Below, in pieces: positions 19,364-27,950 of a DNA stretch of 64,000 nucleotides. The stretch is from an uncultured Bacteroidales bacterium (GTDB lineage Bacteria; Bacteroidota; Bacteroidia; Bacteroidales; UBA932). Below the pieces are notes generated by a model. It made no database searches. It worked only from the letters and a program-made list of their open reading frames with translations, and had not been told where the DNA came from. The stretch lies in the NCBI GenBank assembly GCA_947168065.1, contig CAMVKH010000006.1, forward strand, positions 62,001-126,000, given 5' to 3'. Each line of letters opens with the position of its first letter. Position 1 is the stretch's first letter. The position numbers were made by a program, and so were the translations under genes.

Positions 19364-20497
19364 TTATTTGAACAGCTTCTGTGCGAAGGTGTTGAGATAC
19401 AGACGCCAGTTGGACCACACGTGGCCGCCGTCGGAGACGAAGTACTCGTGGTCGAGGCCCTGCTCGGTGAGCTTGGCGTGCATTTCCTCGGCCCCTTTGA
19501 ACAGGAAGTCCGTGTTGCCGCAGGCCAGGAAGTAGAGCTTGACGCCTGCTTTCTTGAGGGCTGCGATCTGCTCGGGCGTGGCGCTGCCGGCAGCGGAGAG
19601 CGGGCAGATGTAGTCGAAGAGCTCCGGATAGAGGATCGAAGCGGAGATGGTGTGGCCGCCACCCATCGACAGGCCGGCGATGGCGCGCGAAGCTGGTTTC
19701 GGAATGGCGCGGAAGTTCTTCTCGATGAAAGGAACGATCTCCGTGCAGAGGCTCTTCACATAGAGGTCGCGGTTGGCGGGGTCGCGCCAGTCATACGGCT
19801 TCTCGGGAATGTTGAGCGTACGGGCGGCTGCCTGGCCCGGGTTGCCGTTCGGCATGACCACGATCATCGGCTCGGCGAGGCCCTTCTCGATCAGGTTGTC
19901 GAGGATCTGGGCGGTACGGCCCATCGAGATCCAGGCTTCCTCGTCTCCGCCTGCACCATGGAGGAGGTAGAGCACCGGGTATTTCTTCTTGGGATTGTTC
20001 TCATAGCCGTAGGGCGTGTAGACAGTCAGGCGACGGTCCATGCCCAGGATGCTGCTGTGGTACCAGGGATGGCTCACCGTACCGTGCTGGTTGGCCTCGC
20101 CGTAGTTCTCCGTCCGCTCGCCGGGAACCAGGAGCATCGGGAGGTAGCGCGTGCCGTCACGCTGGACGAGCACGTTCTGCGGGTCGTTCACGTTGACGCC
20201 GTCCACCACGAAGTTGTAGGTGTAGATTTCCGGGCTGGGCAGGGGAATGGTCACTTCCCAGACGCAGTTCTCGCCGCGTGTCATGTCGATGGTGCCGGTC
20301 CAGGGATTTTCCATCCAGGAGCCGCTGAGTTTCACGACGGTGGCGTAGTCGGCCTTCAGGCGGAAGGTCACGCTGTCCTGTTTGATTTCGGGCGAGACGA
20401 TAGGCTTGCCCCAGAAGGAGAAGTTGGTCAGTTCCTGTGCGTTGATGGCCGTGACGGCCAGTAGGCAGGTTGCGAAAAGGGTCAGGATTTTTTTCAT
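19364..20497 (-). CDS. CE1-like esterase with N-terminal E-set domain
   Basis: Secreted esterase of 377 residues: signal peptide to about Ala20, an E-set/CBM48-like domain at about 25-125, and an alpha/beta-hydrolase domain at about 140-377. The catalytic set is Ser277 (GLSMGG), Asp330 (CGNTDFL) and His359 (DGGHVWSNW). It is the last gene of a four-gene minus-strand operon (two GH3, two esterases), 21 bases after the previous one. Its 3' end is duplicated as a fragment at 14781-14912. Twelve bases downstream of its stop (CGCTCTGGTAAT) also follow the plus-strand paralogue at 11318-12532, which supports a shared origin of the two cassettes. Likely removes feruloyl, acetyl or similar groups; the exact ester is not determinable. 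Confidence 0.9.
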   Translation of the reverse strand: MKKILTLFATCLLAVTAINAQELTNFSFWGKPIVSPEIKQDSVTFRLKADYATVVKLSGSWMENPWTGTIDMTRGENCVWEVTIPLPSPEIYTYNFVVDGVNVNDPQNVLVQRDGTRYLPMLLVPGERTENYGEANQHGTVSHPWYHSSILGMDRRLTVYTPYGYENNPKKKYPVLYLLHGAGGDEEAWISMGRTAQILDNLIEKGLAEPMIVVMPNGNPGQAAARTLNIPEKPYDWRDPANRDLYVKSLCTEIVPFIEKNFRAIPKPASRAIAGLSMGGGHTISASILYPELFDYICPLSAAGSATPEQIAALKKAGVKLYFLACGNTDFLFKGAEEMHAKLTEQGLDHEYFVSDGGHVWSNWRLYLNTFAQKLFK

Positions 20498-20518
20498 GTG
20501 AATAATGAATTGGGTTGA

Positions 20519-21610
20519 TTATCGGAACAGGGTGGGGGCGAGGACCTGGAGGTCGGCGCGCCAGGTGGCCCAGCTGTGGCCCGCCTGCGCGTTTTCCAGG
20601 TAGTTGTACTTGACGCCGGCTTCCCGCAGGTAGCCGAGGGCTTCCTGACAGTTCTTGTAGGCGATGTCGGCGGGGCCGCCCTGCGTGAAATACAGGGCCT
20701 TGAAGTTGCGGTTCAGCGCGGGTGCGATCGCCTGGAGCTTGATGCGCGCAACGTATTCTTTCTGCTTGCCGGGCGAGAAACTGGAACTCAGCACCCAGAC
20801 ATGGCTGAAAAGCTCGGGATGCAGGAAGGCCGTCTCGATGGTCTCCATGCCGCCCATCGACAGGCCTGCCATCGCGCGGTGCGCCTGGTCGGCCTTCACG
20901 CGGTAATTGGCTTCCACGAAGGGGATGATGCTCCGCACCATATCTTCCCCGAAGAGAGGCACTTCGCCCATCATGTCGGAGGTCTCGATGGTGCCGTTGG
21001 GCATGACCACGATCATCGGAACGATCTTGCCCTCGGCCAGCAGGTTGTCGAGAATCCAGCCTGCCGCGCCCACGCCGGGCCAGGAGGCGTCGTTGTCGCC
21101 GCCGCCGTGGATGAGGTAAAGCACGGGCAGCGCTTCGGTGGATTTCTCATAGCCCGCAGGCGTCCACACGTGCATGCGGCGCTGGCAGCCCAGGGTCTCG
21201 GACCAGTACCAGCGCTGCGCCAGGGCGCCGTGCGGCACGTTCTTCACGTAGCCTTCGCCCTTGGTAAAGACGGAGGCCTGCTCGGCGGACAGCGGGGCTT
21301 TGGGGTCCTGGACCCGCACGCCGTCCACGAGGAAACTGTAGCGGAAGCAGCCGTCGGCGAGACCTTCGCAAAGGCCCTGCCATACGCCGTCGGCATTCTT
21401 CTCGAATTTTACGGGTTTGTCCCAGGGCAGATCGCCCGTCACGGCCACCGTCTTCGCCTCGGGGGCATAGAGCTGGAACAGCACCTTGCCGTCGGGCAGG
21501 ACGCGGACGGATTGCAGGGTGTCGTTGGGGGTGGGCTGCCGGAACCATTGGGCCGACAGCGTCAGGGTGCAGCCAAGCAGGGCTGCCAGGAGTATCAGGG
21601 TCTTCTTCAT
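20519..21610 (-). CDS. CE1-like esterase with N-terminal E-set domain, divergent acid residue region
   Basis: Secreted esterase of 363 residues: signal peptide to about Ala20, an E-set domain at about 30-115, and a hydrolase domain from about 130. The nucleophile is Ser251 in GLSMGG and the base His345 in AQAGHSWATW. The acid position reads TQGGPADIAYKN, with Asp315 as the candidate, rather than the CG-TDFL phrase of the other paralogues. It lies 11 bases after the GH3 gene and 21 before the next esterase, in one operon. Paralogy with the neighbouring esterases suggests tandem expansion, with specificity probably split between them. Confidence 0.88.
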   Translation of the reverse strand: MKKTLILLAALLGCTLTLSAQWFRQPTPNDTLQSVRVLPDGKVLFQLYAPEAKTVAVTGDLPWDKPVKFEKNADGVWQGLCEGLADGCFRYSFLVDGVRVQDPKAPLSAEQASVFTKGEGYVKNVPHGALAQRWYWSETLGCQRRMHVWTPAGYEKSTEALPVLYLIHGGGDNDASWPGVGAAGWILDNLLAEGKIVPMIVVMPNGTIETSDMMGEVPLFGEDMVRSIIPFVEANYRVKADQAHRAMAGLSMGGMETIETAFLHPELFSHVWVLSSSFSPGKQKEYVARIKLQAIAPALNRNFKALYFTQGGPADIAYKNCQEALGYLREAGVKYNYLENAQAGHSWATWRADLQVLAPTLFR

Positions 21611-21621
21611 CTTTCCATGAT

Positions 21622-23880
21622 TTAGATGTTTACCTCGGCGGTCAGGCGGATGTCGTCGGAAGCGGAGCCCAGCAGGAGCTGCAGCTTGCCGCGCTCGAGA
21701 TCCCAGCTGCCGGTCTGTTCGTTCCAGTAGCGGAGGTCATCGAAGGGGATGGTCAACGTCACCTGCTCGCACTCACCGGCCTCGAGGCTGACGCGCTGGA
21801 AAGCCTTGAGCTCTTTGGCGGGCCATTCGACGGCGGAATTGACGCGGTGTACATAGAGCTGGACCACTTCGTCGGCATCCATGTCGCCCTCATTGACGAG
21901 ATCGAAGGTCACCTTGACTTTCTTGCCGGACACCGAGGCCTTGATGTTCTTGTAAGCGAAGGTCACATAGGAGAGGCCGTGGCCGAAGGCGTACATCGGC
22001 TTGACTTCCTTGGAGTCGAACCAGCGGTAGCCCACATAGAAACGTTCGGTGTATTCGGAGACGGGCTTCGGCAACGATTCGATGAAGGCCTGGCGCTCAG
22101 CCGGGCTCATGGCGAGCACGTCGGGGCGGAACATCAGCGTGAAGAGGTCGCCGCCGGCGCCGTTCGGATCCGGGAAGTTGCCCATGGCGTAGGCCGGGCT
22201 GTCTTCCAGTTTCATCGGGAACGTGAACGGCAGCTTGCCCGACGGGGCGATGTCGCCGAAGAGCACCTCTGCGAGCGCGGTGCCGCCTTCGGTGCCGTTC
22301 CACCATCCCTGGATGATAGCCGGGGAGTTGGGCTCGAGAACCTGGAGGTCGGTCGGGCCGCCCGAAATCAGAACCGTGACGAGATTCGGGTTGGCGTCAT
22401 AGAGGGCCTCGACAAGGGCCTCCTGGCCGCAGGGGAGCTTGATGTCCTTGCGGTCACTGCCTTCGGTCTCAATGCTCTTGTTCGTGCCGGCGAAGAAGAT
22501 GACCAGGTCGGCTTTCTCGGCCAGTGCGATGGCGTCATCCAGCAGTTTCGGGTCGGCCGGCTCGTCGATGGCCTTGGCTTCCAGCGGGTCCGGATGGGCC
22601 GGGGCGGGACCCCAGCGGCGGCCCGGGAAATTCTTGTAACCCGGCGCATAGGTGACTTTGACGCCGACGGGAGCCCGTTCGATGATGCCTTCGAGCGGCG
22701 TGATTTCGTAGAGGGCCTTCACACCGGCGCCCATGCCGCCGCTCTGGGTCTTGAGCTTGGCATTCTGGCCGATGACGGCAATCCGTTTCACATCCGGCTT
22801 GATGGGGAGGATGTCCTCGTTCTTGAGCAGGACGATGGACTTCTCGGCCACTTCGAGGGCGATCTTCTGGCTCTCGGGCTGCGAGGTCATGACGATGTTG
22901 GCCTCGTCGTCCGGAACCGGCTCGATCGCGTAGCGTACGCGGAGAATCTGGCGGACTTTCTCGTCCACGAGGTCTTCGGTCAGCGCGCCGGTGGCGATGG
23001 AATCGATCACGGGCTGTCCCAGGTAGGTGGAGCCTGTCATCTGCACGTTGAGGCCGTGCAGCATGGCGCCCATGGTGCTGTGGGTGCCGCCCCAGTCGGA
23101 GACGGTCATGCCCTTGAAGCCCCATTCGCCGCGGAGAATCTCGTTGAGCAGGTGTTCGTTCTCGGAGCAATAGTCTCCGTTGACCTTGTTGTAGGCGGGC
23201 ATCACACTCATGGCGCCGCCTTCGACGATGGCGCGCTCAAAAGGTTTGAGGTAGATCTCGCGGAGGGTGCGTTCATCGATCTTGACGTCTACGCTGCCGC
23301 GGTTGGTCTCCTGGTTGTTCACGGCGAAGTGCTTGATGCACACGGCTGTTCCTTGGTCTTGCACGCCCTCCGTGTAGGCGAGGGCCAGGGCGGCGGAGAG
23401 GATGGGATCCTCGCTCAGGTATTCGTAGGTGCGGCCGCCCACGGGCAGGCGCTGGATGTTGACGGCCGGGCCGAGAATCACGTCCTTGCCGCGGAGGCGG
23501 GCTTCTTTGCCCATGCCGGTGCCGTACTTGTAGGCCAGGTCCTCGCTCCAGGTGGCAGCGAGGGCGCTGCCGGTGGGGAAGTAGGTGGCGGAGTCGAGGG
23601 TCCAGCCGGCGCTCATGAAGCCGTTGGGCTGGCCTTCCTCGCGGATGCCGAACGGACCGTCCGCATAGTGGATGTCGGCGATGCCGAGGCGCTCCACGCC
23701 GGCGGATGACATGTTGGTCTTGCTGTGCAGCATCTCCACTTTCTCCTCGAGGGTCATCTGCGCGATGATGTCATTGATCTCGGCGTCGTTTGCCGTGAGC
23801 TGCTCCTGCGGAGACGGGGTTTTCGTGCAGGCCAGGGCCAGCAGAACCAGCAGGAGCGAAGGGAAAAGGATTCTTTTCAT
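21622..23880 (-). CDS. Glycoside hydrolase family 3 (beta-glycosidase), lipoprotein
   Basis: Periplasmic or surface retaining exo-beta-glycosidase, 752 residues, with a lipoprotein-type signal (LLALAC, Cys18). The N-terminal TIM-barrel contains ADGPFGIR, KHFAVNNQET and the nucleophile Asp262 in TVSDWGG. The alpha/beta sandwich domain contains the acid/base region SIETEGSDR (Glu471/473), and a fibronectin III-like domain closes the C-terminus (about 650-752, with VQLYVHR and ELKAFQRV). The layout matches beta-glucosidase/beta-xylosidase-type GH3. It is co-transcribed with a second GH3 11 bases upstream and the esterases downstream, so it likely trims oligosaccharides released after deacylation. 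Substrate is not readable. Confidence 0.93.
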   Translation of the reverse strand: MKRILFPSLLLVLLALACTKTPSPQEQLTANDAEINDIIAQMTLEEKVEMLHSKTNMSSAGVERLGIADIHYADGPFGIREEGQPNGFMSAGWTLDSATYFPTGSALAATWSEDLAYKYGTGMGKEARLRGKDVILGPAVNIQRLPVGGRTYEYLSEDPILSAALALAYTEGVQDQGTAVCIKHFAVNNQETNRGSVDVKIDERTLREIYLKPFERAIVEGGAMSVMPAYNKVNGDYCSENEHLLNEILRGEWGFKGMTVSDWGGTHSTMGAMLHGLNVQMTGSTYLGQPVIDSIATGALTEDLVDEKVRQILRVRYAIEPVPDDEANIVMTSQPESQKIALEVAEKSIVLLKNEDILPIKPDVKRIAVIGQNAKLKTQSGGMGAGVKALYEITPLEGIIERAPVGVKVTYAPGYKNFPGRRWGPAPAHPDPLEAKAIDEPADPKLLDDAIALAEKADLVIFFAGTNKSIETEGSDRKDIKLPCGQEALVEALYDANPNLVTVLISGGPTDLQVLEPNSPAIIQGWWNGTEGGTALAEVLFGDIAPSGKLPFTFPMKLEDSPAYAMGNFPDPNGAGGDLFTLMFRPDVLAMSPAERQAFIESLPKPVSEYTERFYVGYRWFDSKEVKPMYAFGHGLSYVTFAYKNIKASVSGKKVKVTFDLVNEGDMDADEVVQLYVHRVNSAVEWPAKELKAFQRVSLEAGECEQVTLTIPFDDLRYWNEQTGSWDLERGKLQLLLGSASDDIRLTAEVNI

Positions 23881-23891
23881 TATGGAGGGGA

Positions 23892-26156
23892 TTAGTTTTT
23901 GCGGTATTTGCGGGTGCGGGCGTCGTCGATGACACCGTTCCAGTCGAGGCCGAAGGCGAAGTCATAGCGGTGGCCGTCGGCGTCCTGGTAGCAGCGCATG
24001 TCGTGCGGGACGTCTTCGCACTGCTCCTCGACGGTGCGCATGTCCTCCGGCAGCTGCATCGGCAGCAGTCCGGACGGTTCGGCGGCGCCGCTGACCAGGT
24101 CGAGGATGGCCTGGTGCTGCACGCCGAAGGCCGTCAGGATGGCGTCGGCGTAGGGTTCGAATTCGGCCGGCACAAAGGGCTTCGTAGCCGATACGACGAC
24201 CACGACGGGCTTGTCGCCCATGGCCTTGCGGGTATCGATGACGCAGCTGAGGTCGTCGACGTTGTCGGTGGTGACTGTCTTGCCGCGGTACGAGCGGTTG
24301 GTGAAGCTTTCTTTCGGATCGCCGCCGCCGAGCGATTCGGCGCGGGCGTAAGCAGCGGTGTAGGGAAGATACTGCAGGCTGATGGGCACGTAGCCGTTGC
24401 CGCCTTTGTCGCGGTCCTTCACATCGTAGCCGACACCGCTGTACGGCTCCTGGATCATCACCAGGGCGAAGTCGGCCTCGGCGGGCGTGTCGGCCCATTC
24501 ATAATACTGTTCCACCAGTTTCCGGTCGACGGGCCAGTCCCAGTAGTCGGGATGCGCGCCGAAGATGCCGAAACGTCCGGCGAACGCGGGATAATGCCGC
24601 TTCGGCACGTATACTTTCAGTTTTCTGTCCTTCCCGGCCTGATCCGGCATCTTCGGCAGCACGTTTTCATGATTCTTCAGCAGCACCACCGACTTCAACT
24701 GTGCGTCATAGCCCTGCCGCATGAAAGACGGATTGCCCACCAGCGCCGTTGCGGCGGCCGGGTCGACGTACGGGTTCTCGAAGAGTCCGGTGCGGAAGAT
24801 GTTCATCAGCAGCCGCACGGCGGACTGCTCGAAGCGGGCGCGGGCGCTCTCTTCGCCATAGGCGTCGCACCACATCCGGTAGGCCTCCAGAATGGGGCCT
24901 TTGTCGTTGTTGCCGCCGAACTGGTCGACACCCGCTTGGATCACGGCGAAGTGCCGCTCGGGGACGGAGAGCGTCTCCATACCCCAGCATTTGCCGTCGA
25001 ACGACTCGATGCGGGCGTTGTCGTGGGTGATGCCCCAGTCTGTGCAGACCACGCCGTCAAACTTGTACTGGTCGCGCAGCAGCGAGCCGATGATATACTG
25101 GCTGTAGCTGTTGCCGGCATTCTTGCCGGAAGGATCGATGCCCGTGGAGATCGTGTAGTAGGGCATGACCGCCGTGGCGGAACGCGTCCTGCCGTCGAGC
25201 CGGAAGGCGCCTTCCACGAAGGCCCGCAGGTGGTCTGCGAAGCCGTTGCCCGGGTAGACCGCGTATTTGCCGTAGTTGAAGTGGGCGTCGCGGCCGCCTT
25301 CCTCGGGGCCGCCGGAGGGCCAGTGCTTGACCATCGCGTTGACGCTTTCGGCACCCCAGCCGTTGCGCGCGCCCTCCGTGGTCTGGAATCCGTCCACGTA
25401 CGCGCGGGCCATGTCGACATCCAGGTCGGGATCCTCGCCGAACGTGCCGACAAAGCGGTTCCAGCGCGGCTCGGTGGCCAGGTCGATCTGCGGGCTGAGC
25501 GCCGTGGCGATACCCAGGGCGCGGTATTCTTTCGAGGCGATGTCGCCGAAGGTCCGGACCAGGTCCGGATCGAAGGTGGCGGCCAGGCCGAGCGGGGTGG
25601 GCCAGAGGGAGATCTGTCCGCCGGCACCGGCGTTGTATTCTGCCGTCACGGCCGTCTCGTTGCGGGGGTCCGAACTGTTGTTGGCGGGGATGCCGTGGCC
25701 GCGTTCCTCCACGAAGGCCTGCACGTTGTTGTTCCAGCGTGCCGCCACTTCGGGGCTGGCGACCGTTGTCACCAGCACATGGCGCAGGTTGTCGTCGGCC
25801 AGGAACTTCTGCTGGTTTTCTGTCAGTTCCGGGGAGGGGACGGCCTGGTGGCTGCTGTAGAGCATCAGACCGGCGATTTCCTCGATGGAGAGTTGGGCGG
25901 CGAGGTCGCGCGCACGTTCGCCGGCCGGCTTCCGCCAGTCTTCGTACGGGTCGAGCGCGCCGTTGCGGTTGAGGTCTTTGAATGCATAGCCGTTCTGCTC
26001 GAGGATGGGAGCGGAAACGACACCCAGGGTGGCGCCGCCGCGTTGTTCGATCCGTTGATAGCCGTCGGCTTGAACGGCTTCCCATTTGGGACCGCAGGCA
26101 GAGAGCGCCAGCAGGAAGGTGGCCAGGAGAGCAGGCCGGAACAGAAGTTTTTTCAT
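23892..26156 (-). CDS. Glycoside hydrolase family 3, EF-loop-containing subtype
   Basis: It has 754 residues with a lipobox LSAC (Cys21). Near the N-terminus a calcium-like loop DLNRNGALDPYEDW (61-74) precedes the TIM-barrel; this feature marks a GH3 subgroup found in Bacteroidetes. The nucleophile is predicted as Asp373 in VVCTDWGITHDN. The second domain carries VVLLKNHENVLP and VYVPKRH. There is no C-terminal fibronectin III-like domain, unlike the neighbouring GH3. It is the first gene of the minus-strand operon, with a 181-base spacer to the divergent acyltransferase gene; a weak -7-like TAACTTCG lies in that spacer. Presence of two different GH3 types suggests two linkages or ends to be removed. 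Confidence 0.9.
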   Translation of the reverse strand: MKKLLFRPALLATFLLALSACGPKWEAVQADGYQRIEQRGGATLGVVSAPILEQNGYAFKDLNRNGALDPYEDWRKPAGERARDLAAQLSIEEIAGLMLYSSHQAVPSPELTENQQKFLADDNLRHVLVTTVASPEVAARWNNNVQAFVEERGHGIPANNSSDPRNETAVTAEYNAGAGGQISLWPTPLGLAATFDPDLVRTFGDIASKEYRALGIATALSPQIDLATEPRWNRFVGTFGEDPDLDVDMARAYVDGFQTTEGARNGWGAESVNAMVKHWPSGGPEEGGRDAHFNYGKYAVYPGNGFADHLRAFVEGAFRLDGRTRSATAVMPYYTISTGIDPSGKNAGNSYSQYIIGSLLRDQYKFDGVVCTDWGITHDNARIESFDGKCWGMETLSVPERHFAVIQAGVDQFGGNNDKGPILEAYRMWCDAYGEESARARFEQSAVRLLMNIFRTGLFENPYVDPAAATALVGNPSFMRQGYDAQLKSVVLLKNHENVLPKMPDQAGKDRKLKVYVPKRHYPAFAGRFGIFGAHPDYWDWPVDRKLVEQYYEWADTPAEADFALVMIQEPYSGVGYDVKDRDKGGNGYVPISLQYLPYTAAYARAESLGGGDPKESFTNRSYRGKTVTTDNVDDLSCVIDTRKAMGDKPVVVVVSATKPFVPAEFEPYADAILTAFGVQHQAILDLVSGAAEPSGLLPMQLPEDMRTVEEQCEDVPHDMRCYQDADGHRYDFAFGLDWNGVIDDARTRKYRKN

Positions 26157-26282
26157 AAGGTGTTTACCTGGTTTGTTTCAGTACGAAGTTACATCAATTC
26201 TTCGTTATTTCCCATGAAAAAAAGGCGGGATGGACAGTCGGGCAAACATTTGAACGAAGAAACAAACCTGTGCAATCCGGTC

Positions 26283-26312
26283 TTGCTTTTCGGCGTTTTT
26301 TGACTATTTTTG
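26283..26312 (+). promoter_or_regulatory. Promoter for the acyltransferase/pfk genes
   Basis: TTG at 26283-26285, a spacer of 19, and a perfect -7 box TATTTTTG at 26305-26312. The ATG follows at 26338 with AAAGGAA upstream as a possible ribosome binding site. Confidence 0.65.
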
Positions 26313-26337
26313 TAAGTTGTTAGCTTAGAAAGGAATC

Positions 26338-26952
26338 ATGGTTTCTGATACCAAACTCAATGCTCCGCTCGCAGCGCTGGTCCGAATCCTGCTTTGTCCT
26401 AAAGTACACTATCTTGATCCTGCACGCAAGAATGAAATCCTGGCGGAACCGTCCATTCTCGTGGTCAACCACACCGGCCACCTGGATGGCGGCATCCTCA
26501 ACACGGCCCTTCGCAAGTATCCCATCCATACCCTGGCGGCCAAGGACCGCTTCGAACAGGGCGGTTTCGGTTTCCTGCTTCGCCACACGGGATGCATTCC
26601 CATCGACCGCGAGCATGCCGACACCAGCTGGATCCACGATTCGCTGGAAGTTCTCCAGAAAGACCGCGAGCACATCGCCATCTATCCGGAAGGCCGCCAC
26701 GGCGAGCACAGAAAACAACTTCCCTTCCATCCCGGCGTGACCATGCTGGCCGCGATCGCCCGGGTGCCGGTCGTGATGGTCTATCTCGACGGCCCGGCCC
26801 GCCTGTTCCACCGCAACCACCTGCTGATCGCCCCGCCTTTCCGCTTCGAAGCCGCCGGCCTTGACGCCGACACCATCCAGGCGCAGACCCGGGAACTGGA
26901 GGAGCGCATGAAGGCCCTGATGGAGGCTTACATAGAAAAATACGACAAATAA
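26338..26952 (+). CDS. 1-acyl-sn-glycerol-3-phosphate acyltransferase-like (PlsC family)
   Basis: Membrane-associated acyltransferase of phospholipid synthesis, 204 residues. The HX4D catalytic motif is in [11 protein letters not shown] (His45, Asp50) and the substrate-binding motif is YPEGRHGEH at about 118-126. Later blocks include [10 protein letters not shown]. There is no obvious long transmembrane segment, only hydrophobic stretches near 11-21 and 130-145. It is followed 11 bases later by phosphofructokinase in the same direction. It could alternatively act on another acyl acceptor, because the family is broad. Confidence 0.85.
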   Translation: MVSDTKLNAPLAALVRILLCPKVHYLDPARKNEILAEPSILVVNHTGHLDGGILNTALRKYPIHTLAAKDRFEQGGFGFLLRHTGCIPIDREHADTSWIHDSLEVLQKDREHIAIYPEGRHGEHRKQLPFHPGVTMLAAIARVPVVMVYLDGPARLFHRNHLLIAPPFRFEAAGLDADTIQAQTRELEERMKALMEAYIEKYDK

Positions 26953-26963
26953 ATACAAACGTT

Positions 26964-27950
26964 ATGAAAGAGATTCAATCGATCGGTATTCTGACGTCCG
27001 GTGGCGACTCGCCGGGTATGAACGCGGCGATCCGTGCGGTCACCCGTGCGGCCATTTTCGCGGGCTGGAAAGTGTATGGTATCTATCGCGGCTACGAAGG
27101 ACTCATCCATGGAGAGATGAAAGAATTCACCAGCGAGTCCGTGAGCAACACCATCCAGCGGGGCGGAACCATCCTGAAATCTGCCCGCAGCGACGATTTC
27201 TTGACCGTCGAAGGACGCGTCAAGGCCTACGAAAACCTGCGCAAGCATCACATCGACGCCCTGGTGGTCATCGGTGGCAACGGCTCGCTTTCCGGCGCGC
27301 AGGATCTTGCCCGTGAACACGACGTCACCGTCATCGGCCTGCCCGGTACCATTGACAACGATCTCTACGGAACCGACTCGACCATCGGCTACGACACGGC
27401 GCTCAACACCATCGTAGACTGTGTCGACAAGATCCGCGACACCGCCACGTCCCACGACCGCATCTTCTTCGTGGAAGTGATGGGACGCGACGCCGGTTTC
27501 CTGGCGCAGAACAGCGCCATCGCCGCCGGCGCAGAAGCGGCCATCATACCGGAAGACCGCACCGATATCGACCAGCTCGCCCAGTTCATCGGGCGGGGCA
27601 TCCGCAAGAGCAAGAACAGCTCCATCGTCATTGTATCGGAAAGCCACAAGGACGGCACGGGCGGCGCCCTGCACTACGCTGAACGCGTCCGCACGGAGTA
27701 TCCCGAGTTCGACGTGCGCGTCACCATCCTCGGACACTTGCAGCGTGGCGGCCGGCCGACAGCCTACGACCGCATCCTGGCCTCCCGCCTCGGCGTGGCG
27801 GCCATCGAAGCCTTGAAGGAAGGCCAGCGCAATATCATGGTGGGCGTCAAGAACGACCAGATCGTCTACGTTCCCATCGCCAGGGCCGTCAAGATCGACA
27901 AGCCCATCGACCCCGAACTCATCAACGTCCTGACGGTTCTGTCGATATGA
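26964..27950 (+). CDS. pfkA: 6-phosphofructokinase
   Basis: Glycolytic kinase converting fructose 6-phosphate to fructose 1,6-bisphosphate, 328 residues, typical of short ATP-type PfkA. Motifs are [16 protein letters not shown] (9-24), GLPGTIDND (125-133, catalytic Asp), MGRDAGFLA and LGHLQRGG. The nucleotide-binding phrase is GGNGS (104-108): Asn106 stands where E. coli PfkA has Asp103 (GGDGS), while the next residue is Gly, as in ATP-dependent rather than PPi-dependent enzymes. It has a good ribosome-binding context and is preceded by the acyltransferase. Its 3' end overlaps the convergent MscS gene by 29 bases. Confidence 0.95.
   Translation: MKEIQSIGILTSGGDSPGMNAAIRAVTRAAIFAGWKVYGIYRGYEGLIHGEMKEFTSESVSNTIQRGGTILKSARSDDFLTVEGRVKAYENLRKHHIDALVVIGGNGSLSGAQDLAREHDVTVIGLPGTIDNDLYGTDSTIGYDTALNTIVDCVDKIRDTATSHDRIFFVEVMGRDAGFLAQNSAIAAGAEAAIIPEDRTDIDQLAQFIGRGIRKSKNSSIVIVSESHKDGTGGALHYAERVRTEYPEFDVRVTILGHLQRGGRPTAYDRILASRLGVAAIEALKEGQRNIMVGVKNDQIVYVPIARAVKIDKPIDPELINVLTVLSI

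Noticed and set aside
24638-24653. A 16-base match (CCTGATCCGGCATCTT) between a GH3 coding region and the terminator hairpin near 19231
   Set aside because: In 64 kb of G+C-rich sequence one such match is about what chance allows, and the GH3 copy lacks the second arm of the hairpin. A whole-genome repeat search would settle it.
23970-26303. Very long open frames antisense to GH3, GyrA, SusC, GH92 and other genes (for example 23970-26303, 40912-43632, 52259-54502)
   Set aside because: They mirror real genes codon for codon in a G+C-rich genome, their translations are low-complexity Val/Asp/Gly/His-rich, and the opposite frames carry full protein families with catalytic motifs.
26964-27950. 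Phosphofructokinase as a PPi-dependent enzyme
   Set aside because: The residue after Asn106 is Gly, not the Asp typical of PPi-dependent enzymes, and the length matches short ATP-type PfkA.
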